Source of the DNA: Candidatus Rhodoferax odensensis
GTDB lineage: Bacteria > Pseudomonadota > Gammaproteobacteria > Burkholderiales > Burkholderiaceae_C
Direction: 5' to 3'
Length of the DNA stretch: 64,000 bases
Assembly (NCBI GenBank): GCA_016718405.1
Contig: JADKDJ010000038.1
Span: 124,001 to 188,000, forward strand
Under the pieces are notes generated by a model. The model made no database searches, had not been told where the DNA came from, and saw nothing but the letters and a program-made list of their open reading frames with translations. Of the stretch, positions 1-9,479 are shown in pieces. The first letter of the stretch is position 1. Every line of letters begins with the position of its first letter. The position numbers and the translations under genes are program-made.

Positions 1-192
1 ATTCACTTGGCGTGTCGTGCCGGTGTCAACGCTGGTAATGACAACCTGCGAACCCGCTTTGCCTTGGCCATAGATCGAGCCTTCGGAACTTTGCGCGATG
101 GCTGCCGACGACACAAGCATGCCGACGGCCATGGCCAAGGTTGACCGACGCCATCTGGTCGCGTTGGACTGTTGTGCTTTATGTTTGAACAT
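1..192 (-). CDS. TonB-dependent outer-membrane receptor, N-terminal fragment cut by window edge
   Basis: Reading leftward from an ATG at 192, 64 codons stay open to the edge of the window. A GGAG Shine-Dalgarno lies 5 bases before the ATG. The product starts with a basic stretch, a hydrophobic core (about residues 17-30) and an AIAQS cleavage site, so it is a signal peptide. The mature start (SSEGSIYGQG, then VVITSVDTGTTRQ) resembles the start of the receptor encoded at 1008-4112 (NATGSIFGRL, then VVIENTGTGLKRT), which is a carboxypeptidase-regulatory-like domain placed before the TonB plug. I infer an Oar-type TonB-dependent receptor transcribed away from its relative. The barrel is outside the window, so the substrate and integrity are unknown. 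Confidence 0.72.
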   Translation of the reverse strand, partial: MFKHKAQQSNATRWRRSTLAMAVGMLVSSAAIAQSSEGSIYGQGKAGSQVVITSVDTGTTRQVN

Positions 193-1007
193 TGATACTC
201 CAAAGGAAGATTAAGGGAACCAGCCAGTTTGCCGAACGAAACGCTGTTGAATCTCTCCATGAATGGATAAACACCCGCGTCTAATCAGTTGGCGCCGTGG
301 TCATGGTCGGAACCGCCATTGTGATAGCCCTGTTGTCAGGTTGCCTTCAACCACACCAGACCTGCAGCCTTTATTGGTTGGGTCAACTTCGTAGATGTTG
401 CTTTAGAAAGTAGTCGTAACTAATTGATACATATAATGATGTTGTCAAGCATCTCACCTTTGCATTGGCACGGACTTTGATCTGCAGGGTCGGCATGCAG
501 GGTTTCACCTAGGTGTTACAGGGTGGTCGTTGTTGCCTTGATGCGACAAGTCGTTCACCGGTCCGATGTGCGTGACTTCTAGTCAACAATGATCGCGACG
601 TCAAAACCATCAGCGAGTCGAAAAACCTCGCCACCTTGAAGGGAGGTGCGCGTCATGGCCGTTGCTGCCGCGCAACAAACCGACGAACTTCCTTATTAGA
701 GAAAACCCTCGTCCGTGGTCCGGTTGCCGATCTTGTCACACAGATGAAATCGCAGAAATCGAGTAAAGCTCATATAAATCAATGAGTTACGGATGAGTCC
801 GTTTGACGGATGGCTCTGTCCCGCCGCGAATCCTTGGTGCCACGGGGAAACACTACCGGTAACAGCTCGTAAGAGATGGAGAATCTCCGATCCAACTTAA
901 ATGTGGCGAGTTTCCGTCTTGTGTTGTTTCGTATTGGTTTCGAAAGGCGCCAGCGGATCAGCGGCAAACCGGGGGCTCGCTTTTTATCCCTCAACATGGA
1001 ACTTCGC
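193..1007. other. Long intergenic region between divergent receptor genes
   Basis: This 815-base gap holds no convincing gene and should carry the control of both receptors. A TTGACA box for the leftward gene lies at 448-443 (minus strand), but its -10 (425-420) is poor. A TATAAT at 432-437 on the plus strand has no good -35. A perfect 10-base palindrome CACCTAGGTG sits at 506-515 and could be an operator. A GGGAGG ribosome-binding site at 641-646 precedes a 14-codon frame (655-699). None of these is enough to call a promoter. Confidence 0.4.
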
Positions 1008-4000
1008 ATGCAAAGCAAAAAGCTTGTATTCAAAAAGACTCTGGTCGCTCGCGCACTATTCGTTGCGTTCGGCGCCACGGCTCTGACGGTCGGCATCAAT
1101 ACGACCGCGCTGGCGCAATCCAACGCCACTGGCAGCATCTTCGGGCGACTCGACGTTGCGGCGGGGGCGACGGTAGTGATCGAAAACACCGGCACGGGTC
1201 TGAAGCGGACCCTTACCCCCGACGCCACGGGTCGCTTTATCGCGACGTCATTGCCGGTGGGGACCTACAAGGCGACGATGATCAAGAATGGCACGGTCAC
1301 GGGTACCCAGACCGGTATCGAAGTTGTCCTGGGCCAAGGCGCGGAAGTTACCTTCACCACTTCAGCCAGTCTGCAAACGGTTCAAATTGTCGGCCGCCAG
1401 CAGAGCATTGACGTCACCAGCACCAACCCGGGCGCCAGCTTCACCGCGAAACAACTTGACGCTTTGCCTGTTGCACGCAACGTTGAGGCCATCATTCAGC
1501 TGGCACCCAACACCACGCGGGCGGACTCGCGCTTTGCGGGCGGCGCCTCCTTTGGTGGCGGTGCAGCGTCTGAAAACTCCTATTACATCAATGGCTACCC
1601 GGTCGTGAATCCGTTGACGGGGCTGGGCGCATCACAGCTGCCCTTTGGTGCGATTGCCGAAGCGCAGGTGCTTACCAGTGGTTTTGGTGCTGAGTTTGGA
1701 CGTTCTGTTGGCGGCGTCGTGAATATCATCACCAAAAGCGGCACCAACAACTGGGTCGCTGGTGCAAATGTGTCTGTGTCACCGAAATCATTGCGCGGCG
1801 ATCCGAAAGATATTTACTACATCGACACCAAGCAGTACAACGGCGGGGCAACCTACAACAACGCGACAGACGGCACGCTTCGTTTGGCACGCGCCGAGAA
1901 CACCCAGGGTCGCCAAAGTTTTGGGGGGTACCTGGGCGGACCCATCATCCAAGACAAGCTCTTCTTCTTTGGCGCTCTGGAACAAAGCACGACCGATGAC
2001 GGTTTTGTGCAGGGGCAGCGCATCGGAACATCAAACGCGGCGGACGGTTGGCGCGATCGAGAGACCAAGATTGACCGCTATCTGGCCAAGCTCGACTGGA
2101 ACCTAACCGACAACCATCGACTTGAGTTCACGGCCATTGGCGATACCCCGGTCGAATCGATCAGCGACAGCGGCTTTGACTATGCCACGCGCCAACGCGT
2201 TGGCACTGTGACGTCGCAGCAAAAGCTGACAAATATCGACAGCAATGGTGGCGAAACCAAGATGTTCAAGTACACGGGCAATCTCACTACAGATCTGACC
2301 CTGACCGCACTCTATGGCCAGACCAATTCGAAGCACTTGAACGAGTTCCCGAATTACGATCCGGGCAAAGTACTGCTATCGACCGTGTCTACACCCAGCG
2401 ATCGCGCGCCGGGACTCAACTACGTCGATCCACAACCGATCAAGGGCAAGGTGCTGGCGCCTGGCTCGGAAGACATCGTGAAGTCATTCCGCCTGGATCT
2501 GGAGTGGCAGCTCGGCAAGCACTCCATTCGTGCTGGACTCGATCAGAACAAAGTCTCGTCGGTCAACGCTGGCGAGTTCAAGGCCGGCGGCGGAACCTGG
2601 ACGTACTTCAAGACCGACACGCCTGACGCCGTGCTGGACCAAACAGGCGGCACGAGTGCTCCAACCAACAGCACCGGAAGTCCGCTCGGCGCGGAAGGCT
2701 ATTTTGTTGGCAAGACCTTGTTCTCGACCGTGACAACAGCCAATGGCGAGCAGACCGCCCAGTATATTGAGGACAAGTTTCAGGTCACGAAAGACCTCTT
2801 GCTGGTTGGCGGCGTGCGTCGGGAGGCTTTCAAGAATATCAACGACGCGGGTAAAGTCTTCTTGAACAACAAGGCACAGATACTGCCACGCCTTGGCGCA
2901 GCTTGGGATGTATCCGGCGACGCATCGATGAAGGTATTTGCAACCGCGGGACGCTACTCGGTGCCCATTCCGACACACATTGCGGTGCGCGGCGCGGGGC
3001 GGTCCACCTACACCGATCAGTACTTCACCTACACCGGCATCGATGCAGAGGGTCAGCCCACTGGCTTGGTGGCTTTGAGTGCGCCACTGAGCGGCAACAA
3101 TGAGTTTGGGCAGGACAAAGTCGTTGAGACCCTGTCCGCGGTTGACCTGAAGCCATCGTTCTCCGATGACTTCACGATCGGCTTCGAGAGAGCTTTGTCC
3201 AAAGAGTACAACGTTGGCGCGAAGTTGACCTACCGTTCGCTGAAGTCAACAATTGACGATTTCTGCGACGTACGGCCAGTTGAGAAATGTGCTGCCGACA
3301 ATGGGATTGCGATCACCAATCCGCTGTGGGGAAATACCTGCCAGACGTTCAACCCGGGAATCGACAATACCTTCAAAGTGGACTTTGCAGGTGACCCAAC
3401 CAAGTTGACCACGGTGGCGTTGACAGCAGCCGATCAGGGGTTTGATCCGGTCAAGCGGACCTACACGGCGATCGATTTGTTTGTGGAACATCCGCTGCGC
3501 AACGGCTGGTACGGGAAAGTTAACTACACATGGTCCAAGAACAAGGGCAATACCGAAGGTCAGGTCCGCTCGGACAATGGCCAAGCGGACGTCGCTGTAA
3601 CCTCAGTGTGGGACTACCCCGAACTGATGAAGGGCGCGGATGGTCTTTTGCCAAATGATCGGACGCACCAAATCAAGGCATACGGTTTCGTTGAGCTGAC
3701 CAGCGAGTGGGGCGTTGGGGCGAACCTCTTGATGGCTTCTGGCCGCCCACGCAGTTGTTTGGGTTACGAACCGAATCCAGGTGCAACGGGCTCACCAGGT
3801 TACCGCAACCAGACCTACTATTGCCTTGGTACAGATCGGACCAAGAACACTCTTTACACCCGTGGTTCTCTCGGCCGGTTGCCCTGGGACAATCGAGTGG
3901 ACCTGAGTGTCAAGTACAAGCCCAGTGCCCTCAAAGGCTTGGAGTTGAAGCTGGACATTTTCAACCTGCTTGATCAGCAGACTGTGCAGAACGTGACCGA

Positions 4001-4112
4001 GGGCTATAACGTTCGGTTGGGTGGTCGGGTTGCCACCAACTACGAGTCACCAATCAGCTTGACCGCGCCGCGTTCAGTGAAGCTGACTGCTTCGTATGAC
4101 CACAAGTTCTGA
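1008..4112 (+). CDS. TonB-dependent receptor, Oar-like, with N-terminal carboxypeptidase-regulatory-like domain
   Basis: Predicted outer-membrane active-transport channel of about 1034 residues. The ATG at 1008 gives a clean signal peptide (MQSKKLVFKKTLV..., cleavage after ALAQS). An in-frame ATG at 996 and an upstream extension to 876 are less likely because they bury this signal. After a short Ig-like domain (about 30-100) comes the plug (about 115-240, with GASQLPFGAIAEAQV and GGVVNIITKSGTN), then a long beta barrel rich in aromatic alternating strands. It ends in ...SYDHKF, with the C-terminal phenylalanine usual for barrel assembly. The family includes Oar-like receptors of Xanthomonas and related bacteria. 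No substrate can be read from the sequence, and no transporter or TonB genes are adjacent. A divergent relative starts at 192. Confidence 0.9.
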   Translation: MQSKKLVFKKTLVARALFVAFGATALTVGINTTALAQSNATGSIFGRLDVAAGATVVIENTGTGLKRTLTPDATGRFIATSLPVGTYKATMIKNGTVTGTQTGIEVVLGQGAEVTFTTSASLQTVQIVGRQQSIDVTSTNPGASFTAKQLDALPVARNVEAIIQLAPNTTRADSRFAGGASFGGGAASENSYYINGYPVVNPLTGLGASQLPFGAIAEAQVLTSGFGAEFGRSVGGVVNIITKSGTNNWVAGANVSVSPKSLRGDPKDIYYIDTKQYNGGATYNNATDGTLRLARAENTQGRQSFGGYLGGPIIQDKLFFFGALEQSTTDDGFVQGQRIGTSNAADGWRDRETKIDRYLAKLDWNLTDNHRLEFTAIGDTPVESISDSGFDYATRQRVGTVTSQQKLTNIDSNGGETKMFKYTGNLTTDLTLTALYGQTNSKHLNEFPNYDPGKVLLSTVSTPSDRAPGLNYVDPQPIKGKVLAPGSEDIVKSFRLDLEWQLGKHSIRAGLDQNKVSSVNAGEFKAGGGTWTYFKTDTPDAVLDQTGGTSAPTNSTGSPLGAEGYFVGKTLFSTVTTANGEQTAQYIEDKFQVTKDLLLVGGVRREAFKNINDAGKVFLNNKAQILPRLGAAWDVSGDASMKVFATAGRYSVPIPTHIAVRGAGRSTYTDQYFTYTGIDAEGQPTGLVALSAPLSGNNEFGQDKVVETLSAVDLKPSFSDDFTIGFERALSKEYNVGAKLTYRSLKSTIDDFCDVRPVEKCAADNGIAITNPLWGNTCQTFNPGIDNTFKVDFAGDPTKLTTVALTAADQGFDPVKRTYTAIDLFVEHPLRNGWYGKVNYTWSKNKGNTEGQVRSDNGQADVAVTSVWDYPELMKGADGLLPNDRTHQIKAYGFVELTSEWGVGANLLMASGRPRSCLGYEPNPGATGSPGYRNQTYYCLGTDRTKNTLYTRGSLGRLPWDNRVDLSVKYKPSALKGLELKLDIFNLLDQQTVQNVTEGYNVRLGGRVATNYESPISLTAPRSVKLTASYDHKF

Positions 4113-4131
4113 TTCATAGAGCTTGCTTGAT

Positions 4132-4170
4132 CACCTGCTCGCGTAAAAGTGGGCAGGTGGTTCGGCTTTT
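4132..4170 (+). terminator. Possible terminator of the TonB receptor gene
   Basis: CACCTGCTC (4132-4140) pairs with GGGCAGGTG (4151-4159), a 9-bp stem with one T-G wobble and a 10-base loop. Only four Ts (4167-4170) follow, eight bases after the stem, so intrinsic termination is plausible but not strong. Confidence 0.45.
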
Positions 4171-4263
4171 GCGACGTGACGTCGGTCTGGGCCGACGAAA
4201 TTGTTGTAATAAGCCGGTTGAAATGAATGCACAAAATTCTATGGCCGGCTGATAAAACGGCAC

Positions 4264-4269
4264 TATAAT
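4264..4269 (+). promoter_or_regulatory. -10 box of the rimP-nusA-infB leader promoter
   Basis: A perfect TATAAT lies at 4264-4269, about 115 bases upstream of rimP and just before the leader hairpin at 4285-4316. No clear -35 (TTGACA-like) is visible 16-18 bases upstream, so the promoter may need an activator or may be weak. Confidence 0.5.
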
Positions 4270-4284
4270 GCGTCCTTCACGACC

Positions 4285-4316
4285 AAACGGGCGGGTATCT
4301 ACCGCCCGTTTTTTTT
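4285..4316 (+). terminator. Leader hairpin with T-run (candidate attenuator) upstream of rimP
   Basis: AAACGGGCGG (4285-4294) pairs perfectly with CCGCCCGTTT (4302-4311) around a 7-base loop, and eight Ts run from 4309 to 4316. It starts about 16 bases after the TATAAT box, so an RNA begun there would meet a strong intrinsic terminator almost at once. The operon downstream encodes NusA, a termination factor, so autoregulated attenuation is a reasonable inference. It could also be the terminator of a very short RNA. Confidence 0.75.
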
Positions 4317-4382
4317 GGTCGATCGTTTTTGCAGGGTGTCCGAGTCATGTGACTTGAGCGCGGATGAAACGGAAGAGGGCCA

Positions 4383-4976
4383 GTGGCACTGCAGGAAATT
4401 GTTGAACAAACCGTGGCCGGTTTCGGCTATGACTTGGTGGGCATCGAACGGTCTGCCGGCGGGCTGCTGCGCGTGACGATTGACATGCCGTGGCAGGGCC
4501 TCTCGCAGCCCGAGCAGTTTGTCAATGTCGAAGATTGCGAGAAAGTGACCCGGCAACTGCAGTTTGCGCTCGAAGTCGATGGTGTCGAATACAAGCGCCT
4601 TGAGGTGTCGTCACCAGGCATTGACCGACCATTGCGGCAGGCAAGAGATTTTGAGCGATTTACGGGACACGTGATCGATATCACGCTCAAGGCGCCAATG
4701 GGTGCGGCGGCGGGCGGGCAGATGAATGCAAACCGCAAGAAGTTTCGCGGCACGCTGGAGCGAGTTGATCGGGTAGGCGCAGCGCCTGGCTGGCAGATCG
4801 TCTGGACCGATGCGCCGGAGGTCAAGCCAGGGCAGAGAGTCAGCAAGAAGAGGCCGCCGCCGCCGGTTCAGGCGTTGGGGTTTGAATTGGACGAACTGCG
4901 CGAGGCGCGCTTGGCGCCTATCGTCAGTTTCAAGGGTCGGGGCACGGCGGGTGCATCCGACCTGGGTAGTGATTGA
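4383..4976 (+). CDS. rimP: Ribosome maturation factor RimP
   Basis: RimP helps assemble the 30S subunit in the cytoplasm. The 197-residue product has the usual N-terminal domain (LVGIERSAGGLLRVTID, about 18-36; VNVEDCEKVTRQL, about 48-60) and the family signature LEVSSPGIDRPL (about 74-85), followed by the SH3-like C-terminal domain. It is somewhat longer than typical RimP (about 150-170) because of an insert around residues 100-150, common in betaproteobacteria. The start is GTG, preceded by GAAGAGGG. It is the first gene of the rimP-nusA-infB operon; nusA begins 18 bases after its stop. Confidence 0.95.
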   Translation: MALQEIVEQTVAGFGYDLVGIERSAGGLLRVTIDMPWQGLSQPEQFVNVEDCEKVTRQLQFALEVDGVEYKRLEVSSPGIDRPLRQARDFERFTGHVIDITLKAPMGAAAGGQMNANRKKFRGTLERVDRVGAAPGWQIVWTDAPEVKPGQRVSKKRPPPPVQALGFELDELREARLAPIVSFKGRGTAGASDLGSD

Positions 4977-4994
4977 ATACAGGAGAGTCATGGC

Positions 4995-6491
4995 ATGAAT
5001 CGCGAAATGTTAATGTTGGTCGAAGCCATCTCACGTGAGAAGAACGTCGAACGTGATGTGGTTTTCGGTGCCGTCGAGGCTGCGTTGGCGCAGGCTACCA
5101 AGAAGATATTTCCTGGCGACGTCGACATCCGCGTGGCGGTCGACCGTGACAGCGGCAACTACGAGACCTTCCGTCGCTGGCACGTGGTGCCCGATGAGGC
5201 CGGTCTGCAGCTGCCCGATCAGGAGATCTTGCTGTTTGAGGCCAAAGAGCAAATCGAAGACATCGAGGTTGACGAATACATTGAGGAAACCGTGGAGTCG
5301 ATTCCCATCGGTCGAATCGGTGCCATGGCGGCCAAGCAGGTCATTTTGCAGAAGATCCGCGACGCTGAGCGCGAGATGTTGCTCAACGATTTCATGTCGC
5401 GTGGCGACAAGATCTTTGTGGGCACGGTCAAGCGCATGGACAAGGGCGACATCATTGTTGAGAGCGGTCGCGTCGAAGGCCGACTTCGCCGCGGCGAGAT
5501 GATTCCCAAGGAGAATCTTCGTTCGGGCGACCGGGTTCGCGCCATGATCATGGAAGTTGATCTGACGCTGCGCGGCGCGCCGATTGTCTTGTCGCGCTCA
5601 GCCCCGGAGTTCATGATGGAGCTGTTTCGCCAGGAAGTGCCGGAGATTGAGCAAGGCTTGCTGGAGATCAAGTCCTGCGCCCGAGACCCTGGGTCGCGCG
5701 CCAAGATTGCGGTCTTGTCGCACGACAAGCGCATTGACCCCATTGGCACCTGCGTCGGTGTGCGCGGCACCCGCGTCAACGGCGTGACCAATGAGTTGGC
5801 CGGCGAGCGCGTCGACATCGTGTTGTGGAGCGAAGACCCTGCCCAGTTTGTCATTGGTGCCCTGGCGCCTGCCAACGTCAGCTCCATCGTGGTCGACGAA
5901 GAACGCCACGCCATGGATGTGGTGGTGGACGAAGAGAACCTCGCCATTGCCATTGGGCGCGGCGGGCAAAACGTGCGTTTGGCATCGGAATTGACGGGCT
6001 GGAAGATCAACATACTCGATGCGGCCGAGTCGGCGCAGAAGCAGGCGTCTGAGACCGACGTCAGCCGCAAGTTGTTCATGGAAAAGCTCGACGTCGACGA
6101 GGAAATCGCCGATCTGCTGATCGCAGAAGGCTTTACCAGTCTTGAGCAAGTGGCCTATGTGCCGCTGGAAGAAATGCTGGAGATCGAAAGCTTCGACGAA
6201 GACACGGTCACTGAGTTGCGCACACGTGCCAAGGACGCGCTCCTGACCATGGAAATCGCGCATGAAGAGAGCGTCGAGGAGGTCTCTCAGGACCTTCGCG
6301 ATCTGGAGGGGCTGACGACCGACCTGATCGGCAAGCTCGCTGACAGCGGTATTCATTCACGCGATGACTTGGCCGATCTGGCCGTTGACGAACTCACTGA
6401 AATCACCGGCCAGTCGGCAGACGACGCCAAGACCCTGATCATGAAAGCGCGCGAGCATTGGTTTGCCAATGAAGCCGCTTCTCAAGAGTAA
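4995..6491 (+). CDS. nusA: Transcription termination/antitermination factor NusA
   Basis: NusA binds RNA polymerase and nascent RNA and modulates pausing, termination and antitermination. The 498-residue product has the full architecture: N-terminal polymerase-binding domain (1-130), S1 domain (about 135-200), two KH domains (about 200-345, with GTCVGVRGTRV and IGRGGQNVRLA), and two C-terminal acidic repeats (about 360-490, LLIAEGFTSLEQVAYV and LADSGIHSRDDLADL). AGGAGAG lies 8 bases before the ATG. It sits between rimP and infB, as in most proteobacteria, and may act on its own leader hairpin at 4285-4316. Confidence 0.97.
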   Translation: MNREMLMLVEAISREKNVERDVVFGAVEAALAQATKKIFPGDVDIRVAVDRDSGNYETFRRWHVVPDEAGLQLPDQEILLFEAKEQIEDIEVDEYIEETVESIPIGRIGAMAAKQVILQKIRDAEREMLLNDFMSRGDKIFVGTVKRMDKGDIIVESGRVEGRLRRGEMIPKENLRSGDRVRAMIMEVDLTLRGAPIVLSRSAPEFMMELFRQEVPEIEQGLLEIKSCARDPGSRAKIAVLSHDKRIDPIGTCVGVRGTRVNGVTNELAGERVDIVLWSEDPAQFVIGALAPANVSSIVVDEERHAMDVVVDEENLAIAIGRGGQNVRLASELTGWKINILDAAESAQKQASETDVSRKLFMEKLDVDEEIADLLIAEGFTSLEQVAYVPLEEMLEIESFDEDTVTELRTRAKDALLTMEIAHEESVEEVSQDLRDLEGLTTDLIGKLADSGIHSRDDLADLAVDELTEITGQSADDAKTLIMKAREHWFANEAASQE

Positions 6492-6515
6492 CGGTCATGA
6501 AAGGTTACCCAAGAA

Positions 6516-9452
6516 ATGTCCAGTACGACCGTCGCCGAGTTTGCTAATGAACTCAAAAAATCCACCGAAACACTGCTTGATCAGTTGAAATCCGCTGGCG
6601 TGGCCAAATCGGCCGCCAGTGACAAGTTGACCGACGCTGACAAGCAGCGTCTGCTGAGCTACCTGCAGGCCAGCCACGGCACACTGAGCGCCGAGCGTAA
6701 GAAGATCACCTTGGTCAAAAAGTCGACCAGCGAGATCAAGCAGGCAGACTCGACCGGAAAGGCGCGCACCATCCAGGTGGAAGTGCGCAAGAAGCGCACT
6801 TTCGTGCGTCGCGAGGATGGGGCCGATACGCCAGCAGAGCAGGCCGAGCAGGAGGCAACGCAAGCGCTCGAGGCCGCGCCCCTGATTGACCACGCAGAAC
6901 TGGCGCGCCGTGAAGAAGAAGCGCGGCGTCAAGCTGAACTTATCCGGCGCCAGGAAGAGGAGTTGGCCGTGCGCCGGCGTGAACGTGAGGAGCGTGAAGC
7001 GCGTGCCCGCGAAGCGGCCGAGTTGGCTGCCACGCAAGCGGCTGAGCAACAGGCCAAGGAACATGCGACAGAGCCCGCGTTGACCTCGGACGCTGAGTCC
7101 GATGGAACGATTGCCGACAAAACCTCGCGTCAAGCCAGTCAGGCAGCAGAAAAGGCACAAGCGCTGGAAAAGGCGCAAGCAGTGGCCCGCGTCAAGGCCG
7201 CTGCCGATTCCAAGGCCAAGGCAGACGAAGAAATTGCGCGTGCCGCCGATTTGGGTGAGCGCCGCCGCAAGGCCGAGGCCGAGGCAGCTGCCATTCGTTC
7301 GATGATGTCCGCTCCGGCCAAAAAGCCGGTTGTGGCCAAGAAACCGGAAGAGGCAAAACCGGTTGCCAAGGTGGCCGGTGTGGAGGGCGCGAAAGCTGGC
7401 ATGAAGGGTACCTTGCACAAGCCGGCCGTCGGCTCAGGTGTGTCCAAGGCAGCAAAACCCGGAACCACCAGCCCCACGACGGCAGCACCGGGTGGAGCCG
7501 GCAAGGAAGTCAAATCCGCCAAGCTGTCGAGCAGTTGGGCCGGCGACCCGGCCAAAAAGAAGGCGATTCCCACGCGCGGCGACACGGGTGCGGGAGCTGG
7601 CCGTGGCAGCAACTGGCGCGCTGGTCCGCGCGGCAGGCGTGGGGGCAGTGATCGCGATCAAGGCCAACACACGCCGGCGGCACCTGTCGAAGCACGGGTG
7701 ATTGAGGTACACGTGCCTGAGACCATCACCGTGGCGGAACTGGCGCACAAGATGTCGGTCAAGGCCTCAGAGGTCATCAAGCACTTGATGAAGCTGGGAC
7801 AAATGGTCACCATCAACCAGCCACTGGATCAAGACACCGCGATGATCGTGGTGGAAGAAATGGGCCACAAAGCCATCGTGGCGGCCTTGGATGATGCCGA
7901 AGCGTTTACCGACGATGAAGTGCAACAACAGCATGCCGACGCACTGCCACGCGCACCGGTGGTCACCGTCATGGGTCACGTGGACCATGGCAAGACCTCG
8001 CTGCTGGACTACATCCGTCGCGCCAAAGTGGCGTCTGGCGAAGCCGGTGGCATTACCCAGCACATCGGGGCCTACCATGTCGAAACGCCCCGGGGTATGG
8101 TGTCCTTTCTGGACACGCCGGGACATGAGGCGTTTTCGGCCATGCGCGCGCGTGGTGCCAACGCCACCGACATCGTGATTCTGGTGGTGGCTGCTGATGA
8201 CGGTGTGATGCCTCAGACCAAGGAAGCCATCAAGCATGCCAAGGCGGCCGGAGTTCCGATCGTGGTTGCCATCAACAAGATCGACAAACCTGACGCCAAC
8301 CCAGAACGCGTCAAGAACGAGCTGGTGGTGGAAGAAGTGATTCCAGAAGAGTTCGGCGGTAGTTCGCCGTTTGTACCGGTGTCCGCCAAGACCGGGCAAG
8401 GCATTGACGAGCTGCTTGAGCAAGTCTTGCTGCAAGCCGAAGTGCTGGAGCTCAAGGCGCCCGTTGATGCGATGGCCAAGGGTCTCGTGATCGAGGCGCG
8501 ACTGGACAAGGGCCGTGGCCCGGTAGCCACGATTCTGGTTCAGTCGGGCACGCTCAAGACCGGCGACGTGGTGCTGGCAGGTCAGACCTATGGTCGCGTG
8601 CGCGCCATGCTGGACGAAAACGGCAAGAGCATCAAGTCGGCTGGTCCATCGATCCCGGTCGAGATTCAGGGCCTGACCGAAGTACCGCAAGCCGGCGACG
8701 AATTCATGGTGCTGGCCGACGAACGCCGGGCGCGGGAAATAGCCACCTATCGGGCTGGCAAGTTCCGCAACACCAAACTGGCCAAGCAGCAAGCCGCCAA
8801 GCTGGAGAACATGTTCACCGACATGACGGCAGGCGAAGTCAAGATGGTGCCCATCATCATCAAGGCCGACGTGCAAGGCTCGCAGGAAGCACTGGCGCAG
8901 TCGCTGCTCAAACTCTCGACCGACGAGGTCAAGGTCCAATTGGTCTACACCGCGGTTGGCGCCATCAGCGAGTCTGATGTGAACCTGGCGATTGCCTCCA
9001 AGGCCGTCATCATCGGCTTTAACACACGCGCCGACGCAGGCGCACGCAAGCTGGCCGAGAACAATGGCGTCGACATTCGGTATTACGACATCATTTACGA
9101 CGCCGTGGACGAACTCAAGCTGGCCATGTCGGGCATGTTGACGCCGGACAAGAAGGAAGAAGTCATCGGTACCGCCGAAATCCGGCAGATCTTCAAGGTG
9201 TCCAAGATCGGCTCGATTGCTGGCTGTATGGTCACCTCCGGACTGGTACGCCGTACCGCGCGACTGCGCCTGCTGCGCAACAACATGGTGATCTTCACAG
9301 GCGAACTCGATTCGCTCAAGCGCTTCAAGGACGACGCCAAGGAAGTGCGCGAAGGTTTCGATTGCGGTCTGAACATCAAGAACTACAACGACATCCAAGA
9401 GGGTGATGTACTGGAGTTCTTCGAGATCCGTGAGATCGCCCGAACGCTTTGA
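6516..9452 (+). CDS. infB: Translation initiation factor IF-2
   Basis: IF-2 is the GTPase that brings initiator tRNA to the ribosome. The 978-residue protein starts with an IF2 N-terminal domain (AEFANELKKSTETLLDQL), followed by a long low-complexity region rich in Ala, Glu, Arg and Lys (about 110-350) that is likely coiled and varies between species. A second IF2-N domain (about 400-450) precedes the G domain: GHVDHGKTS (P-loop), DTPGHEAF (G3) and NKID (G4). Domains II to IV follow and end in IREIARTL. It lies 24 bases after nusA and 27 before rbfA. Confidence 0.97.
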   Translation: MSSTTVAEFANELKKSTETLLDQLKSAGVAKSAASDKLTDADKQRLLSYLQASHGTLSAERKKITLVKKSTSEIKQADSTGKARTIQVEVRKKRTFVRREDGADTPAEQAEQEATQALEAAPLIDHAELARREEEARRQAELIRRQEEELAVRRREREEREARAREAAELAATQAAEQQAKEHATEPALTSDAESDGTIADKTSRQASQAAEKAQALEKAQAVARVKAAADSKAKADEEIARAADLGERRRKAEAEAAAIRSMMSAPAKKPVVAKKPEEAKPVAKVAGVEGAKAGMKGTLHKPAVGSGVSKAAKPGTTSPTTAAPGGAGKEVKSAKLSSSWAGDPAKKKAIPTRGDTGAGAGRGSNWRAGPRGRRGGSDRDQGQHTPAAPVEARVIEVHVPETITVAELAHKMSVKASEVIKHLMKLGQMVTINQPLDQDTAMIVVEEMGHKAIVAALDDAEAFTDDEVQQQHADALPRAPVVTVMGHVDHGKTSLLDYIRRAKVASGEAGGITQHIGAYHVETPRGMVSFLDTPGHEAFSAMRARGANATDIVILVVAADDGVMPQTKEAIKHAKAAGVPIVVAINKIDKPDANPERVKNELVVEEVIPEEFGGSSPFVPVSAKTGQGIDELLEQVLLQAEVLELKAPVDAMAKGLVIEARLDKGRGPVATILVQSGTLKTGDVVLAGQTYGRVRAMLDENGKSIKSAGPSIPVEIQGLTEVPQAGDEFMVLADERRAREIATYRAGKFRNTKLAKQQAAKLENMFTDMTAGEVKMVPIIIKADVQGSQEALAQSLLKLSTDEVKVQLVYTAVGAISESDVNLAIASKAVIIGFNTRADAGARKLAENNGVDIRYYDIIYDAVDELKLAMSGMLTPDKKEEVIGTAEIRQIFKVSKIGSIAGCMVTSGLVRRTARLRLLRNNMVIFTGELDSLKRFKDDAKEVREGFDCGLNIKNYNDIQEGDVLEFFEIREIARTL

Positions 9453-9479
9453 TACCTCTCTGACCATCGAGCTACCGTC

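Noticed and set aside
432..437. TATAAT as the promoter of the rightward TonB receptor
   Set aside because: No -35 element at a usable spacing, and it would leave a leader of about 560 bases.
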